Shown one piece after another: positions 14,704-23,817 of a stretch of 43,145 nucleotides of DNA. The notes under the pieces are model-generated. The model did not search any database and had not been told where the DNA came from. It worked only from the letters and a program-made list of their open reading frames with translations. The DNA comes from JBBDIJ01 sp040880485. Lineage in GTDB: Bacteria; Bacteroidota; Rhodothermia; Balneolales; Balneolaceae. Within the stretch, counting starts at the first letter, position 1, and each line of letters begins with the position of its first letter. The stretch lies in contig JBBDIJ010000004.1 in assembly GCA_040880485.1 (NCBI GenBank), positions 1-43,145 on the forward strand. Reading direction: 5' to 3'. Both the position numbers and the translations under genes were made by a program.

Positions 14704-16005
14704 TCAATAACGATAGTGTTCGGGCTTGTAAGGACCATCCTTGTCAATGCCACTGTATTGTGCCTGCTCATCCGTAAGCTCTTCGAGCTCTACTCCGATT
14801 TTTGCAAGATGCAGTCTGGCAACTTTCTCATCCAGATGCTTCGGCAGGACATGAACACCGGGCTCAATCTCGTCTTCCCAGAGGGTGATTTGAGCCAGAG
14901 TCTGGTTGGTGAAACTGTTGCTCATCACAAAACTGGGGTGGCCGGTCGCATTACCGAGATTCATCAACCTTCCCTGGGAGAGAAGAATAACCTCTCTGCC
15001 ATCGGAGAAGCGAAACAGATCGACCTGCGGCTTGATTTGAATCTCTTCGGCATTCTCCTTGAGCCACTTCACATCAATTTCGTTGTCGAAATGGCCGATA
15101 TTACCCACAATGGTTTTGTCTTTCATCAGAGAGAAGTGTTCTGATGAGATGACATCTTTGTTTCCGGTGGCTGTCACAATGATATCGGCTTCCTGGACGG
15201 CATCCCTCATTTTTTTGACTTCATAACCCTCCATAGCGGCCTGAAGTGCACATATAGGGTCTATTTCAGTGACAATCACTCGGGCTCCCGCTCCTCTCAA
15301 TGAAGCGGACGAGCCTTTACCTACATCCCCGAATCCGGCAATGACGGCTACTTTGCCGGCAAGCATCACATCGGTTGCACGCCGTATGGCATCCACACAC
15401 GATTCGCGGCATCCATACTTGTTGTCAAACTTCGATTTGGTCACCGAATCATTCACATTGATCGCGGGAATGGGAAGGGTTCCCTTCTTGAACCGCTCAT
15501 AGAGTCGGTTCACACCTGTAGTGGTCTCTTCAGATATTCCGCGGATTCCATCCACCAGTTCAGGATAGTGGTCCAGCACCATATTGGTAAGGTCCCCACC
15601 ATCATCTAAAATCATGTTCAGAGGTTTGCCGTCCTCAAAGAAGAGGGTCTGCTCAATGCACCAGTTGTACTCCTCCTCGTTCATCCCTTTCCATGCGTAG
15701 ACGGGTACCCCCGCTTTTGCAATGGCGGCCGCAGCGTGGTCTTGTGTAGAGTAGATGTTGCATGAGGACCACTGTACTTCGGCTCCCAGTTCCAACAGTG
15801 TTTCGATAAGAACCGCTGTCTGGACAGTCATATGCAGGCAGCCGGCAATTCTTGCGCCACGAAGCGGTTTGGATTGGCTGAACTCTTCACGTGTAGCCAT
15901 CAGGCCTGGCATTTCTGCCTCGGCCAATCGAATCTCTTCGCGCCCGAAGGCGGCCAGTTCTATATTCTTCACTTTGTAGGGCTGCTTGTCAACTTTCGGG
16001 GACAT
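14704..16005 (-). CDS. ahcY: adenosylhomocysteinase (S-adenosylhomocysteine hydrolase)
   Basis: Cytoplasmic NAD-dependent enzyme of 433 residues that reversibly hydrolyses S-adenosylhomocysteine to adenosine and homocysteine, removing the product inhibitor of methyltransferases. Landmarks: TVQTAVLIETLLELGAEVQWSSCNIYSTQDHAAAAI, the DDGGDLTNM loop, NVNDSVTKSKFDNKYGCRESCVD, the NAD-binding loop AGFGDVGKGSSASLRGAGARV, HPSFVMSNSFTNQTLAQ and the conserved C-terminal YKPEHYRY. Full length, with no missing active-site segment. It follows the TlpA-like gene by 54 nt on the same strand. No SAH or SAM riboswitch is visible in that gap. Confidence 0.97.
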   Translation of the reverse strand: MSPKVDKQPYKVKNIELAAFGREEIRLAEAEMPGLMATREEFSQSKPLRGARIAGCLHMTVQTAVLIETLLELGAEVQWSSCNIYSTQDHAAAAIAKAGVPVYAWKGMNEEEYNWCIEQTLFFEDGKPLNMILDDGGDLTNMVLDHYPELVDGIRGISEETTTGVNRLYERFKKGTLPIPAINVNDSVTKSKFDNKYGCRESCVDAIRRATDVMLAGKVAVIAGFGDVGKGSSASLRGAGARVIVTEIDPICALQAAMEGYEVKKMRDAVQEADIIVTATGNKDVISSEHFSLMKDKTIVGNIGHFDNEIDVKWLKENAEEIQIKPQVDLFRFSDGREVILLSQGRLMNLGNATGHPSFVMSNSFTNQTLAQITLWEDEIEPGVHVLPKHLDEKVARLHLAKIGVELEELTDEQAQYSGIDKDGPYKPEHYRY

Positions 16006-16059
16006 ATCGTTTATTACGTTTGGTTTCAGGGCTTTTAAGATGTTTGTGTGGGCACAGGG

Positions 16060-16620
16060 TTAACGGGCATCGGTATATTGGTAGATGAGCTCTCTGGCAT
16101 TTTCGTAATCGCCGTCTCTGCCTCTTGTGCCCAGTTCCTGTTTGATAAAGTTCCCTTCCGGATCGATGTAGATCTTGTAGGGGATACTGTGGATGCCAAG
16201 GTCCCAGGATATTTTATTCTCATCGTAAACGAATCGGAAGTCATATCCGTGCTTCTCACTGAACTCGAGCGCTTCGGCCGGGCCCTCCGTAATGCCTACC
16301 GTAACGGCCAGAACTTCAAAATGTTCGGGATAGGCCTCCCTGAGCTCTTGCATGGCTGGAAAAACGACCAGGCAGGGACCACACCAGGACTCCCAGAAGT
16401 CGATGAGCACCACTTTCCCCCGGAGATCTTCGAGAGTCACTTCGTTGCCGTCTAGGTCCGTAAATACTGCATTTTCAATTATTTCCGCAATAGGAATGTC
16501 CTCTTGTTGCATCCCTAATGGCCGGTTTTCTTCCATATCGGAACTTTGGCGATTCTGTTCTCCGGAACAGGACACAAAAAGCGCGATGAAGAGGATAAGC
16601 GCAGGTGTTAATACTCTCAT
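16060..16620 (-). CDS. TlpA-family thioredoxin-like lipoprotein
   Basis: Envelope thiol-disulfide protein of 186 residues. The lipoprotein signal ends at Cys18 (LFVSC). The thioredoxin fold spans ~50-180, with active-site WESWCGPC (Cys80/Cys83) and a cis-proline loop IHSIPYKIYIDPEG. This fold reduces or exchanges disulfides of exported proteins, for example apocytochromes, in the TlpA/ResA subgroup; the WCGPC core favours a reductant. It lies directly upstream of ahcY in the same direction, with no obvious functional link. No cytochrome-maturation genes are nearby, so the substrate is unknown. Confidence 0.88.
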   Translation of the reverse strand: MRVLTPALILFIALFVSCSGEQNRQSSDMEENRPLGMQQEDIPIAEIIENAVFTDLDGNEVTLEDLRGKVVLIDFWESWCGPCLVVFPAMQELREAYPEHFEVLAVTVGITEGPAEALEFSEKHGYDFRFVYDENKISWDLGIHSIPYKIYIDPEGNFIKQELGTRGRDGDYENARELIYQYTDAR

Positions 16621-16755
16621 GAATTCATCTTATCAAATTGATGCCTCCGTTTGCAGGGAGGTCAGACATTGAAAAATAAGAACTATCGGGCAGAAAGAAG
16701 AATTCCCGATCTTTATATTCCACCCATGAGCCAGACAGGAAAGAGCGCAGATCGA

Positions 16756-17958
16756 ATGACGAAAGATTTTATTATTGTGGGCGCAGGAATCGTAGGCCTA
16801 TCGGCTGCCTGGAAAATACTTAAGGAGTGGCCAGATTCGAAAGTGACGATTCTGGAGAAGGAGGATAGGGTTGCGGCTCATCAGACAGGGCACAATTCCG
16901 GAGTGATTCACTCTGGAATCTACTACCGTCCCGGCAGCTACAGGGCACGCAACTGTGTGGAGGGGCGGCATCAGCTTGTGGAGTTTTGCAATGAGCACGG
17001 GGTACGTTTTGACCTCTGCGGGAAGGTCATTGTGGCTGTGGACGAAGGGGAGATACCGAAACTGAAAGAGATATACGAGCGGGGATTGAAGAATGGTATC
17101 GAAGGAATTCGGATGATCGACCAATCAGAGCTGAAGGAAATTGAACCTTTCACCGAGGGTGTAGCGGCCATTCATGTACCCTGCGCCGGAATGGTCGATT
17201 TTGTCGGGGTGAGTGAAGCGCTGGCCCGGGAGATTCGCAGCAATGGAGGGGAGATCCGGTTCAAATCGCCTGCTCTCCATATCCAGCGTGGGAGCCGAAA
17301 TGTACGCGTTATGACTACAGGTGGCGTATTGGAAACCAGGTTTCTGATTAACTGTGCAGGGCTTCACAGCGATCGTGTAGCCCGCTCTGCTGGACACCGT
17401 CCCAAAGATCACATTGTGCCCTTTCGGGGAGAGTATTTCGATCTGGTCCCGGAAGCGCAAACGAAGGTTCGAGGGCTCATCTACCCCCTCCCCAACCCGG
17501 CATTTCCGTTTCTGGGAGTCCATTTCACCAGGATGGTTCACGGAGGTGTGGAGTGTGGCCCCAATGCGGTCTTCTCATTTAAACGAGAGGGATATGGAAA
17601 ATTTTCATTCGACCTGGAGGATACCATAGAGACATTTAATTTTGGGGGATTCTGGAAGCTGGCCGGGCGACACTGGCGAATGGGACTGGATGAGTATTAT
17701 CGATCTTTCTCCAAAGAGGGTTTCGTGCGAGAGCTGCAACGCCTGATCCCTTCCATTCAGTCAGAGCATCTGACTCCCGCATCCAGCGGAGTGCGGGCTA
17801 TGGCCCTTTCGCCGGATGGAGAGGTGGTGGATGACTTTCGTTTTGAAAGAAGCGATCGTGAAATTCATGTACTGAACGCACCCAGCCCGGCGGCTACCGC
17901 CTGTCTTGCTATCGGGGATGAAATAGTAAATCAGTGCAGGGAGTATTTTGAGATTTAA
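16756..17958 (+). CDS. lhgO: L-2-hydroxyglutarate oxidase/dehydrogenase (LhgO family)
   Basis: FAD-dependent oxidoreductase of ~400 residues oxidising L-2-hydroxyglutarate to 2-oxoglutarate. The Rossmann FAD motif is at the very start (DFIIVGAGIVGLSAAWKI), followed by the family signature HQTGHNSGVIHSGIYYRPGS and later INCAGLHSDRVAR, GLIYPLPNPAFPFLGVHFTRM and a C-terminal SGVRAMALSPDGEVVDDF. The reading frame is open upstream to 16651, but the family normally begins just before the FAD motif, so I use the ATG at 16756; 16726 is an alternative. The next gene acts on the D-enantiomer and follows almost without gap, so the two are likely co-expressed. Electron acceptor is probably the quinone pool. 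Confidence 0.9.
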   Translation: MTKDFIIVGAGIVGLSAAWKILKEWPDSKVTILEKEDRVAAHQTGHNSGVIHSGIYYRPGSYRARNCVEGRHQLVEFCNEHGVRFDLCGKVIVAVDEGEIPKLKEIYERGLKNGIEGIRMIDQSELKEIEPFTEGVAAIHVPCAGMVDFVGVSEALAREIRSNGGEIRFKSPALHIQRGSRNVRVMTTGGVLETRFLINCAGLHSDRVARSAGHRPKDHIVPFRGEYFDLVPEAQTKVRGLIYPLPNPAFPFLGVHFTRMVHGGVECGPNAVFSFKREGYGKFSFDLEDTIETFNFGGFWKLAGRHWRMGLDEYYRSFSKEGFVRELQRLIPSIQSEHLTPASSGVRAMALSPDGEVVDDFRFERSDREIHVLNAPSPAATACLAIGDEIVNQCREYFEI

Positions 17959-17965
17959 CCACGAC

Positions 17966-20884
17966 ATGCCTGAACTCTACAGAGACAGCCTGACCCGGCG
18001 CCTCTATGCAAATGATGCCTCTATGTATGAAGAGCTTCCAGAGGCAGTCTGCTTCCCGAAGAACAGGGAACACTTACAGGCACTATTGCACTATTCGGCA
18101 GATCACAGCCTTTCTATCACGCCCCGGAGTGCCGGTACCAGTCTGGCGGGACAGGCTACCGGTGGGGGACTCATCGTCGATGTCTCCCGATATATGCGTG
18201 GTGTGGGGGATCTGGATCTATTACGACGTCAAATCCGGGTTGAACCGGGGGTGATACGTGACGATTTGAACCGAAAAGTGGCACCATTCGGCCTTCAGTT
18301 TGGTCCCGATACCGCAACGAGTAACCGCTGTATGATTGGAGGAATGATTGGGAACAACTCCTCCGGCTCCTTCTCTATTCTGCACGGTTCTACCCGGGAT
18401 CATGTACATCAAATCGAAGCGGTACTGAGCGACGGATCCTCGTGCACGTTTGGGTCGGTATCCACTGAGGAGTTCGAATCGCTCTGCAGAAAGACGAATC
18501 TTGAAGGAAAGATCTATCGCGGGATGAGAGATCTGATAGCAAACCACCGGCAACGAATTCTTGCTGCCTGGCCCCATCCGGAGGTAACCCGTCGGAATAC
18601 GGGGTATGCACTCGATAGGCTCTGTTCCATGGAGCCATTTCAGGAGGGAGGCCGTCCATTCAATGTGTCGGAGCTCCTTTGCGGAAGTGAGGGGACACTT
18701 GCACTGACGGCTGCAGCGACTCTTAACCTGGTTCCACTTCCCGCCTTCAGACATCTTGTGGTGCCCCAGTTTCACTCTCTGCGGGAGTCCCTTGAAGCTG
18801 CGGTCGAAATTGTGAAGCTGGAGCCGTCGGCCGTGGAGTTGGTCGACCGGATCATCCTGGAAGCAACACGGGGGAATCTCGAACAGCAGCGGAACCGTTT
18901 TTTTCTGCAGGGTGAACCGGAAGCGATTTTGATTGTACAGTTTGAAGGGGACGATGCTGAGGCCCTTTCAGTAAAAGCCCGGCAGCTTCAGGAGAGGTTG
19001 AGAGAGCGAGGGCTTGGTTACACCGCTCCGGCATTCTACGATCCGGAGCAGATGCAGAGAGTCTGGGAACTTCGAAAGGCCGGACTCGGACTTTTGATGG
19101 GGCTCGGCAAGGAGTCCCGGACACCCACCTTCGTAGAGGATACAGCGGTGAGGGTGCAGGACCTCCCCGCGTATGTAGAGGAGTTCCGGAAGATCCTGAA
19201 GCGCTACAATACCCGCTGCGTATTTTACGCTCATGCTTCGGTCGGAGAGCTGCACTTCAGGCCGGTCATAGATCTGGCCCGTCCGGAAGGGGTCGAGGTG
19301 ATGAAGAGAATGGCCGAAGAGGTGGCGGAGCTGGTGTCCCGGTACAGAGGTTCACTGAGCGGGGAGCACGGGGACGGAAGAGCGAGAGCGCCCTATATCG
19401 AGAAGGTGATTGGACGGGAGATGATGCCTCTTCTGCATCGTGTAAAGGAGATATGGGATCCGCATCATCGGCTGAATCCCGGAAAGATTGTCGATCCCGG
19501 TTCTATCGACAGTCACCTCCGCACCTCCCCAACCAGCCGGAGAGTGGAGGTTCCGACACGATTCCACTGGAGAAGGGAGGGCGGCTTTGGCGAGGCACTG
19601 GAGCTCTGTAACGGAGCCGGGGTATGTCGGAAAAGTGCCGATAGTGGAGGTGTGATGTGCCCCTCCTGGCACGCTACAAACAATGAAAAGGATACGACAA
19701 GGGGGCGTGCCAACCTCTTCAGACAGATTTTTCGTGAGCGTCAGGCAGAGGGATTCGGGTCAGAGGATGTTCACGAAGCCCTGAAGCTCTGTCTGAGCTG
19801 CAAGGCGTGTAAGAGCGAGTGTCCGGCCAATGTGGATATGGCCAAAATGAAATCGGAATTTCTGCATGGCCGGCATCAACAGAAGGGGACATCTCTTTCT
19901 GACCTCCTGTTTGGAGAACCGGAGCGTTTCTATCCGCTTGCATCCGCACTGGCTCCGATGGTGAATGTTATGTTGAAAACCCCACTTGTCCGGGCACTTC
20001 TGCAGGAGCTTGCCGGGGTGGATACGCGCCGCACATTTCCACGGTTTGTGAAGCGTACCTTTCGGAAACGTTTTTCGGATGCAGGTTACGGGTTGAACCG
20101 AAAGCGTGAGAGTTTTGGCTTGATGAGGCATATCGGTCATGTGGATCGCGGCCGAGTAGCACTTTTGGTGGATCCGTTCGTGAACCATCATGAGCCGGAG
20201 ATCGCAGAGGCAGCATGCAGGGTATTGTTCGAACTGGGTTATGATCCGGTGCTGGCAGATGTTGCATCAACAGGCCGTGCACAGATATCCAGAGGTCTGC
20301 TCGACAGAGCGGCAGAGATATGCTCTGAAAATATTGAAATCCTTGAACGTTTTTCGGATCAGGAGATCCCGGTCATCGGTCTTGAGCCATCTGAACTGCT
20401 TACGCTCAGAGACGAATATCCGGATCTCTGCTCGATTGAAGATCTCACCAGGGCAAAATCGGTGGCAGCCAACAGCTACCTTTGGGAGGAGTTCACGGGA
20501 ATACATTTCGAAAAGTATCCCTCGGATGCTCAACGATTTGCGGGAAACGGCCGCAAAGTTCTTTTTCACAATCACTGTCATACCAGAGCGTTGACGGGTG
20601 GAGGCATGCTGCATCAGGTTCTGGAGAGATGCGGGTTTCAAGCGGCCGACTCTGGTGGCGGCTGTTGCGGAATGGCGGGCAGTTTCGGTTATGAAGAGAT
20701 GGACATTTCGATGGAGATTGGATCTGACCGTCTTTTTCCTGCCGTCCGGGCTCGGGAGCCGGGGTGCTGGATGGCGGTTCCTGGATTCTCCTGCCGGCAT
20801 CAGATTCATGAGGCCACAGGGAACAAACCCGATCATCCGGCGCAAATTATGGACAGGGTTCTGGTAAGCCGGACGGTGGTGTAG
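17966..20884 (+). CDS. FAD/Fe-S D-2-hydroxyglutarate dehydrogenase (YdiJ-type fusion)
   Basis: Fused flavoprotein and iron-sulfur protein of 972 residues. N-terminal FAD_binding_4 domain (PRSAGTSLAGQATGGG, GMIGNNSSGS) and FAD-oxidase C-terminal domain (to ~520, HGDGRARAPYIEK) are followed by 4Fe-4S-type cysteines (CNGAGVCRKS...MCPS near 547-566 and CLSCKACKSECP near 610) and a cysteine-rich CCG domain (HNHCHTRAL and GGGCCGMAGSFGYE). This is the layout of E. coli YdiJ, a D-2-hydroxyglutarate dehydrogenase; D-lactate or glycolate oxidation is the main alternative. The pairing with lhgO favours 2-hydroxyglutarate. A TTG at 17948 with a good AGGGAG site is an alternative start overlapping lhgO by 11 nt. 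Confidence 0.87.
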   Translation: MPELYRDSLTRRLYANDASMYEELPEAVCFPKNREHLQALLHYSADHSLSITPRSAGTSLAGQATGGGLIVDVSRYMRGVGDLDLLRRQIRVEPGVIRDDLNRKVAPFGLQFGPDTATSNRCMIGGMIGNNSSGSFSILHGSTRDHVHQIEAVLSDGSSCTFGSVSTEEFESLCRKTNLEGKIYRGMRDLIANHRQRILAAWPHPEVTRRNTGYALDRLCSMEPFQEGGRPFNVSELLCGSEGTLALTAAATLNLVPLPAFRHLVVPQFHSLRESLEAAVEIVKLEPSAVELVDRIILEATRGNLEQQRNRFFLQGEPEAILIVQFEGDDAEALSVKARQLQERLRERGLGYTAPAFYDPEQMQRVWELRKAGLGLLMGLGKESRTPTFVEDTAVRVQDLPAYVEEFRKILKRYNTRCVFYAHASVGELHFRPVIDLARPEGVEVMKRMAEEVAELVSRYRGSLSGEHGDGRARAPYIEKVIGREMMPLLHRVKEIWDPHHRLNPGKIVDPGSIDSHLRTSPTSRRVEVPTRFHWRREGGFGEALELCNGAGVCRKSADSGGVMCPSWHATNNEKDTTRGRANLFRQIFRERQAEGFGSEDVHEALKLCLSCKACKSECPANVDMAKMKSEFLHGRHQQKGTSLSDLLFGEPERFYPLASALAPMVNVMLKTPLVRALLQELAGVDTRRTFPRFVKRTFRKRFSDAGYGLNRKRESFGLMRHIGHVDRGRVALLVDPFVNHHEPEIAEAACRVLFELGYDPVLADVASTGRAQISRGLLDRAAEICSENIEILERFSDQEIPVIGLEPSELLTLRDEYPDLCSIEDLTRAKSVAANSYLWEEFTGIHFEKYPSDAQRFAGNGRKVLFHNHCHTRALTGGGMLHQVLERCGFQAADSGGGCCGMAGSFGYEEMDISMEIGSDRLFPAVRAREPGCWMAVPGFSCRHQIHEATGNKPDHPAQIMDRVLVSRTVV

Positions 20885-20885
20885 T

Positions 20886-22592
20886 TCAATTGGGGAATGT
20901 GTTACGTTGAATCAGTTCCCTGGCACTGTTCATCGCACTCTCTGTAATCTCTTCTCCGCTCATCAATGCGGCAATCTCTGTAATATGCTCTTCATCGGAG
21001 AGAGCAATGATGCGCGACACTGTTCTGCCCTCGGTCTCTGACTTTTCGACCCGGTAGTGGCTGTGAGCCTGACTCGCTATTTGTGGCTGGTGGGTGATGG
21101 CAATAATTTGACACTCAGTTGCCAGTGACCTCATCTCACGACCGGTCTTCTCTGAAATGTGACCGCTGATTCCGGTATCGATTTCGTCGAAAATCATGAC
21201 AGGAAGCCGCTGTTGACGTGCGATAATCGACTTCATGGCAAGCATGACACGGCTTACTTCTCCGCCGGAAGCAATTTTTGCCAGTGGTTTGGGATCTTCG
21301 CCCCGGTTGGTAGATATGTGAAAAGAGATCAGGTCACATCCGGACTCTGTGCATTGAACCGGTAATCCACCGATCTCGAGCCAGCCGTTGTCCACTCTGT
21401 GCCACTCTACTGCTGTATGGAACTGAGGGTGAGGAATTCCAAGATGTTTCAATTTTTCTACAATCCCGCGGGATAACTCTTCCCCGGCTTTTACCCGCGC
21501 TTCATGAAGGCTTACAGCTTTCGTGCGCAGCTGCTGCTTCTGGCCGGAATGGATCTTCTCCAGCTTCTCAATTTCAAGATCGAAATTGTCCGCCAGTTTA
21601 AGCTCATGTCTAAGCTCATCCAGCCAGGAGATTAATTCCGGAATGTCTCGCCCATACTTTTTGCGAAGGCGGTTCAGTTCCGATTGCCTCTGCCGTAGTT
21701 GCTCCAGGCGTTGTGGATTAAATTCAATACGGCTTCGGTAACGCTCGGCAAACTGAACGGCTTCTCTTACACTGATTCGGGCAGCAGAAACCTCATCCAG
21801 ATAGTTTTCAAACTCTTTTTCGATTCTTGCAAGGTCTTCGAGGTGAAGCTTGACCTGATTGAGCAGGTCTATCAGATTGCCCTTTTCACCACTACCCAGC
21901 TCCGTAATCTCTCCCGCTTTCCGGTCCAGTTCTTCAGCGTTGTCCAGAAGAGTCATCTCCTCTTCCAGCTCTTTCTCTTCAACCGGATCCAGGCCAGCCT
22001 GCTCGAGTTCATTGACCTGAAACTTCCACAGTTCCATTTTCTCCTTCAACTCTCTCTCCCGGTTTCGCAAGTCCCGGAGGTTTTTTCTGGTGATGGAGAT
22101 CTCATGCCAGCTCTTTTCCCATTCGGCGAGGTGTGGTGAGACCGAGTCGAACGCATCGATCACCGATGCGTGACTCTCTTCATTCAGTAGCAATTGATGA
22201 TCGTGCTGGCCATGCAAGTCTACAAGGTAGTTGCCAACACTTTTTAAGACCTGTATAGTTACCGGTGTGTCATTTATGAAAGCACGGCTTCCACCCGGGC
22301 GAATTTCACGGCGCAACAGGAGTTCAGGAGAGTACTCTACCTCATTCTCTTCGAGGATCTGCCGGATCTCTTCATGCCCGGCTGCATCGATACGCCCCTC
22401 GGCAATCGCTTTGGATGCGCCCTGACGTATTACTTCGGTATCGGCCCGCTCCCCGAGAATCATATTGAGAGCACCGATGATGATCGATTTTCCTGCTCCG
22501 GTCTGTCCCGTCAGTATATTCAGCCCCGGGGTGAAAGCAACCTCAAGTTCATCGATGAGAGCATAATCCCGAATGTAGATCGTACGTATCAT
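20886..22592 (-). CDS. recN: DNA repair protein RecN
   Basis: SMC-like ATPase of 568 residues that acts early in double-strand-break repair. The N-terminal half-ATPase has Walker A GQTGAGKS (residues 29-36), and a long coiled coil occupies about 155-370 (runs of Glu/Lys/Leu such as LEEEMTLLDNAEELDRK). The C-terminal half has the ABC signature region LAKIASGGEVSRVMLAMK, Walker B PVMIFDEIDTGISG and the AITHQPQIASQAH switch. The start chosen is MIRTIYIRDYALIDEL; the open frame extends to 22703, but that extension crosses a structured GC-rich inverted repeat and is unlike the family. The stop lies one base from the stop of the convergent dehydrogenase. No LexA-type box was recognised. Confidence 0.95.
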   Translation of the reverse strand: MIRTIYIRDYALIDELEVAFTPGLNILTGQTGAGKSIIIGALNMILGERADTEVIRQGASKAIAEGRIDAAGHEEIRQILEENEVEYSPELLLRREIRPGGSRAFINDTPVTIQVLKSVGNYLVDLHGQHDHQLLLNEESHASVIDAFDSVSPHLAEWEKSWHEISITRKNLRDLRNRERELKEKMELWKFQVNELEQAGLDPVEEKELEEEMTLLDNAEELDRKAGEITELGSGEKGNLIDLLNQVKLHLEDLARIEKEFENYLDEVSAARISVREAVQFAERYRSRIEFNPQRLEQLRQRQSELNRLRKKYGRDIPELISWLDELRHELKLADNFDLEIEKLEKIHSGQKQQLRTKAVSLHEARVKAGEELSRGIVEKLKHLGIPHPQFHTAVEWHRVDNGWLEIGGLPVQCTESGCDLISFHISTNRGEDPKPLAKIASGGEVSRVMLAMKSIIARQQRLPVMIFDEIDTGISGHISEKTGREMRSLATECQIIAITHQPQIASQAHSHYRVEKSETEGRTVSRIIALSDEEHITEIAALMSGEEITESAMNSARELIQRNTFPN

Positions 22593-22635
22593 GGAGAGAG
22601 TTGCGTTGGCTTTTGATTGAATCGAAAATAAGAAA

Positions 22636-22680
22636 CCGCCGGCAGTTTTCCGTCTGAAGACAGGCCGGAATCGCCGGCGG
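22636..22680. other. GC-rich inverted repeat in the recN-rluD divergent region
   Basis: CCGCCGGC (22636-22643) and GCCGGCGG (22673-22680) are perfect 8-bp arms. The 29-nt interior contains a smaller hairpin, GTC-TGAA-GAC, flanked by TTCC/GGAA. It could form a cruciform or a structured recN leader. No copy was noticed elsewhere in the window. Confidence 0.45.
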
Positions 22681-22797
22681 CTCCTCTCTTGATGAAATAT
22701 CATGTTCCCGGCCCTTTGAAAGGCCTGCCATTATATGAGCCTGCGTCTCTCGCTTCCTTGCAATACGGTTCGAAGAACTTTTTTGTATTTTAATCCA

Positions 22798-23811
22798 ATG
22801 CTTGTAGAACGAGAACATCCCAAAAAGACAGAGTATATCCTGCATATACCGGAAGGGCAGAATACCGGGGTCCGGCTGGATGTATATATAACCGGCTCTG
22901 TACGTAATGCCTCCCGAAACAAGGTCCAGAAAGCCATTAAAGATGGACATGTTGTAGTCAACGGGCGGCTTGAAAAGGCATCCTATATTTTGCAGGCGGG
23001 AGATGTGGTGGAAATCACCCTGCCGAAACCTCCGCCTGAAGAGGCGAAGCCGGAGCAGATGGATCTGGATATCGTTTATGAAGATGAGTTCCTGATTGTC
23101 GTGAACAAGGAGCCCGGAGTGGTTGTGCATCCGGCATTTGGCAACTGGCAGGGAACGCTGGTCAACGGACTGCTTTGGTATACTCAACAGGATCTCTCTT
23201 CAAAGGGGGAGGAGGCACTTCGGCCAGGAATTGTGCACCGGCTGGACAAGGATACCAGCGGCCTGCTCGTTGTGGCCAGGGACGATGAGACTCATCGTAA
23301 ACTGAGTCGGCAATTTGCCAAAAAAAGTGCCGAACGAACCTATTTGGCCATTGTGTGGGGCCACCCGCCCCCGGAGGGAACCATCGTCGGGAATCTCGGA
23401 CGATCACCCCGGAACAGAAAGGTGATGACGGTTCTGCCCGATGGGGAGGGGAAGCAGGCGGTGACCCACTTCCGGATCCTGGAGTACTTTGATTTTCTGG
23501 CCCTGGCAGAGATAAACCTTGAAACGGGCCGAACCCATCAAATACGGGTTCACATGCAGCATGAGGGATATTATGTGTTTGGTGACCAGACCTATGGCGG
23601 GGATGTAGTCCGTTACGGGCAGAATACGGGAAGTCGAAAATCGATGTATCAAAATCTGTTTAAACGGATGCAGAGGCAGGCCCTTCATGCTAAAACCCTG
23701 GGGTTTGTGCACCCCGGAACCGGGGAGATGGTACAGTTCGACTCTTCTCTCCCTCCCGATTTTCAACAGGTTCTGGATACACTGAGACGAGAATGCAAGA
23801 CAGACAAGTGA
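22798..23811 (+). CDS. rluD: RluA/RluD-family 23S rRNA pseudouridine synthase
   Basis: Pseudouridine synthase of 337 residues. An N-terminal S4 RNA-binding domain (about 18-80, RLDVYITGSVRNASRNKVQKAIKDGHVVVNG) is followed by the catalytic domain with the motif RPGIVHRLDKDTSGLLVVAR, whose aspartate is the nucleophile, and the C-terminal GRTHQIRVHMQHEGYYVFGDQTYGG block. In RluD the products are pseudouridines in helix 69 of 23S rRNA; the exact site cannot be read from sequence. The open frame begins at 22735, but MLVEREHPKKTEY at 22798 fits the family better. It stands at the head of the plus-strand run that continues with gldC, 6 nt on. Confidence 0.9.
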   Translation: MLVEREHPKKTEYILHIPEGQNTGVRLDVYITGSVRNASRNKVQKAIKDGHVVVNGRLEKASYILQAGDVVEITLPKPPPEEAKPEQMDLDIVYEDEFLIVVNKEPGVVVHPAFGNWQGTLVNGLLWYTQQDLSSKGEEALRPGIVHRLDKDTSGLLVVARDDETHRKLSRQFAKKSAERTYLAIVWGHPPPEGTIVGNLGRSPRNRKVMTVLPDGEGKQAVTHFRILEYFDFLALAEINLETGRTHQIRVHMQHEGYYVFGDQTYGGDVVRYGQNTGSRKSMYQNLFKRMQRQALHAKTLGFVHPGTGEMVQFDSSLPPDFQQVLDTLRRECKTDK

Positions 23812-23817
23812 GGAGCT

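Noticed and set aside
16006..16059. SAH or SAM riboswitch upstream of ahcY
   Set aside because: The gap is only 54 nt and shows no riboswitch-like stem set.
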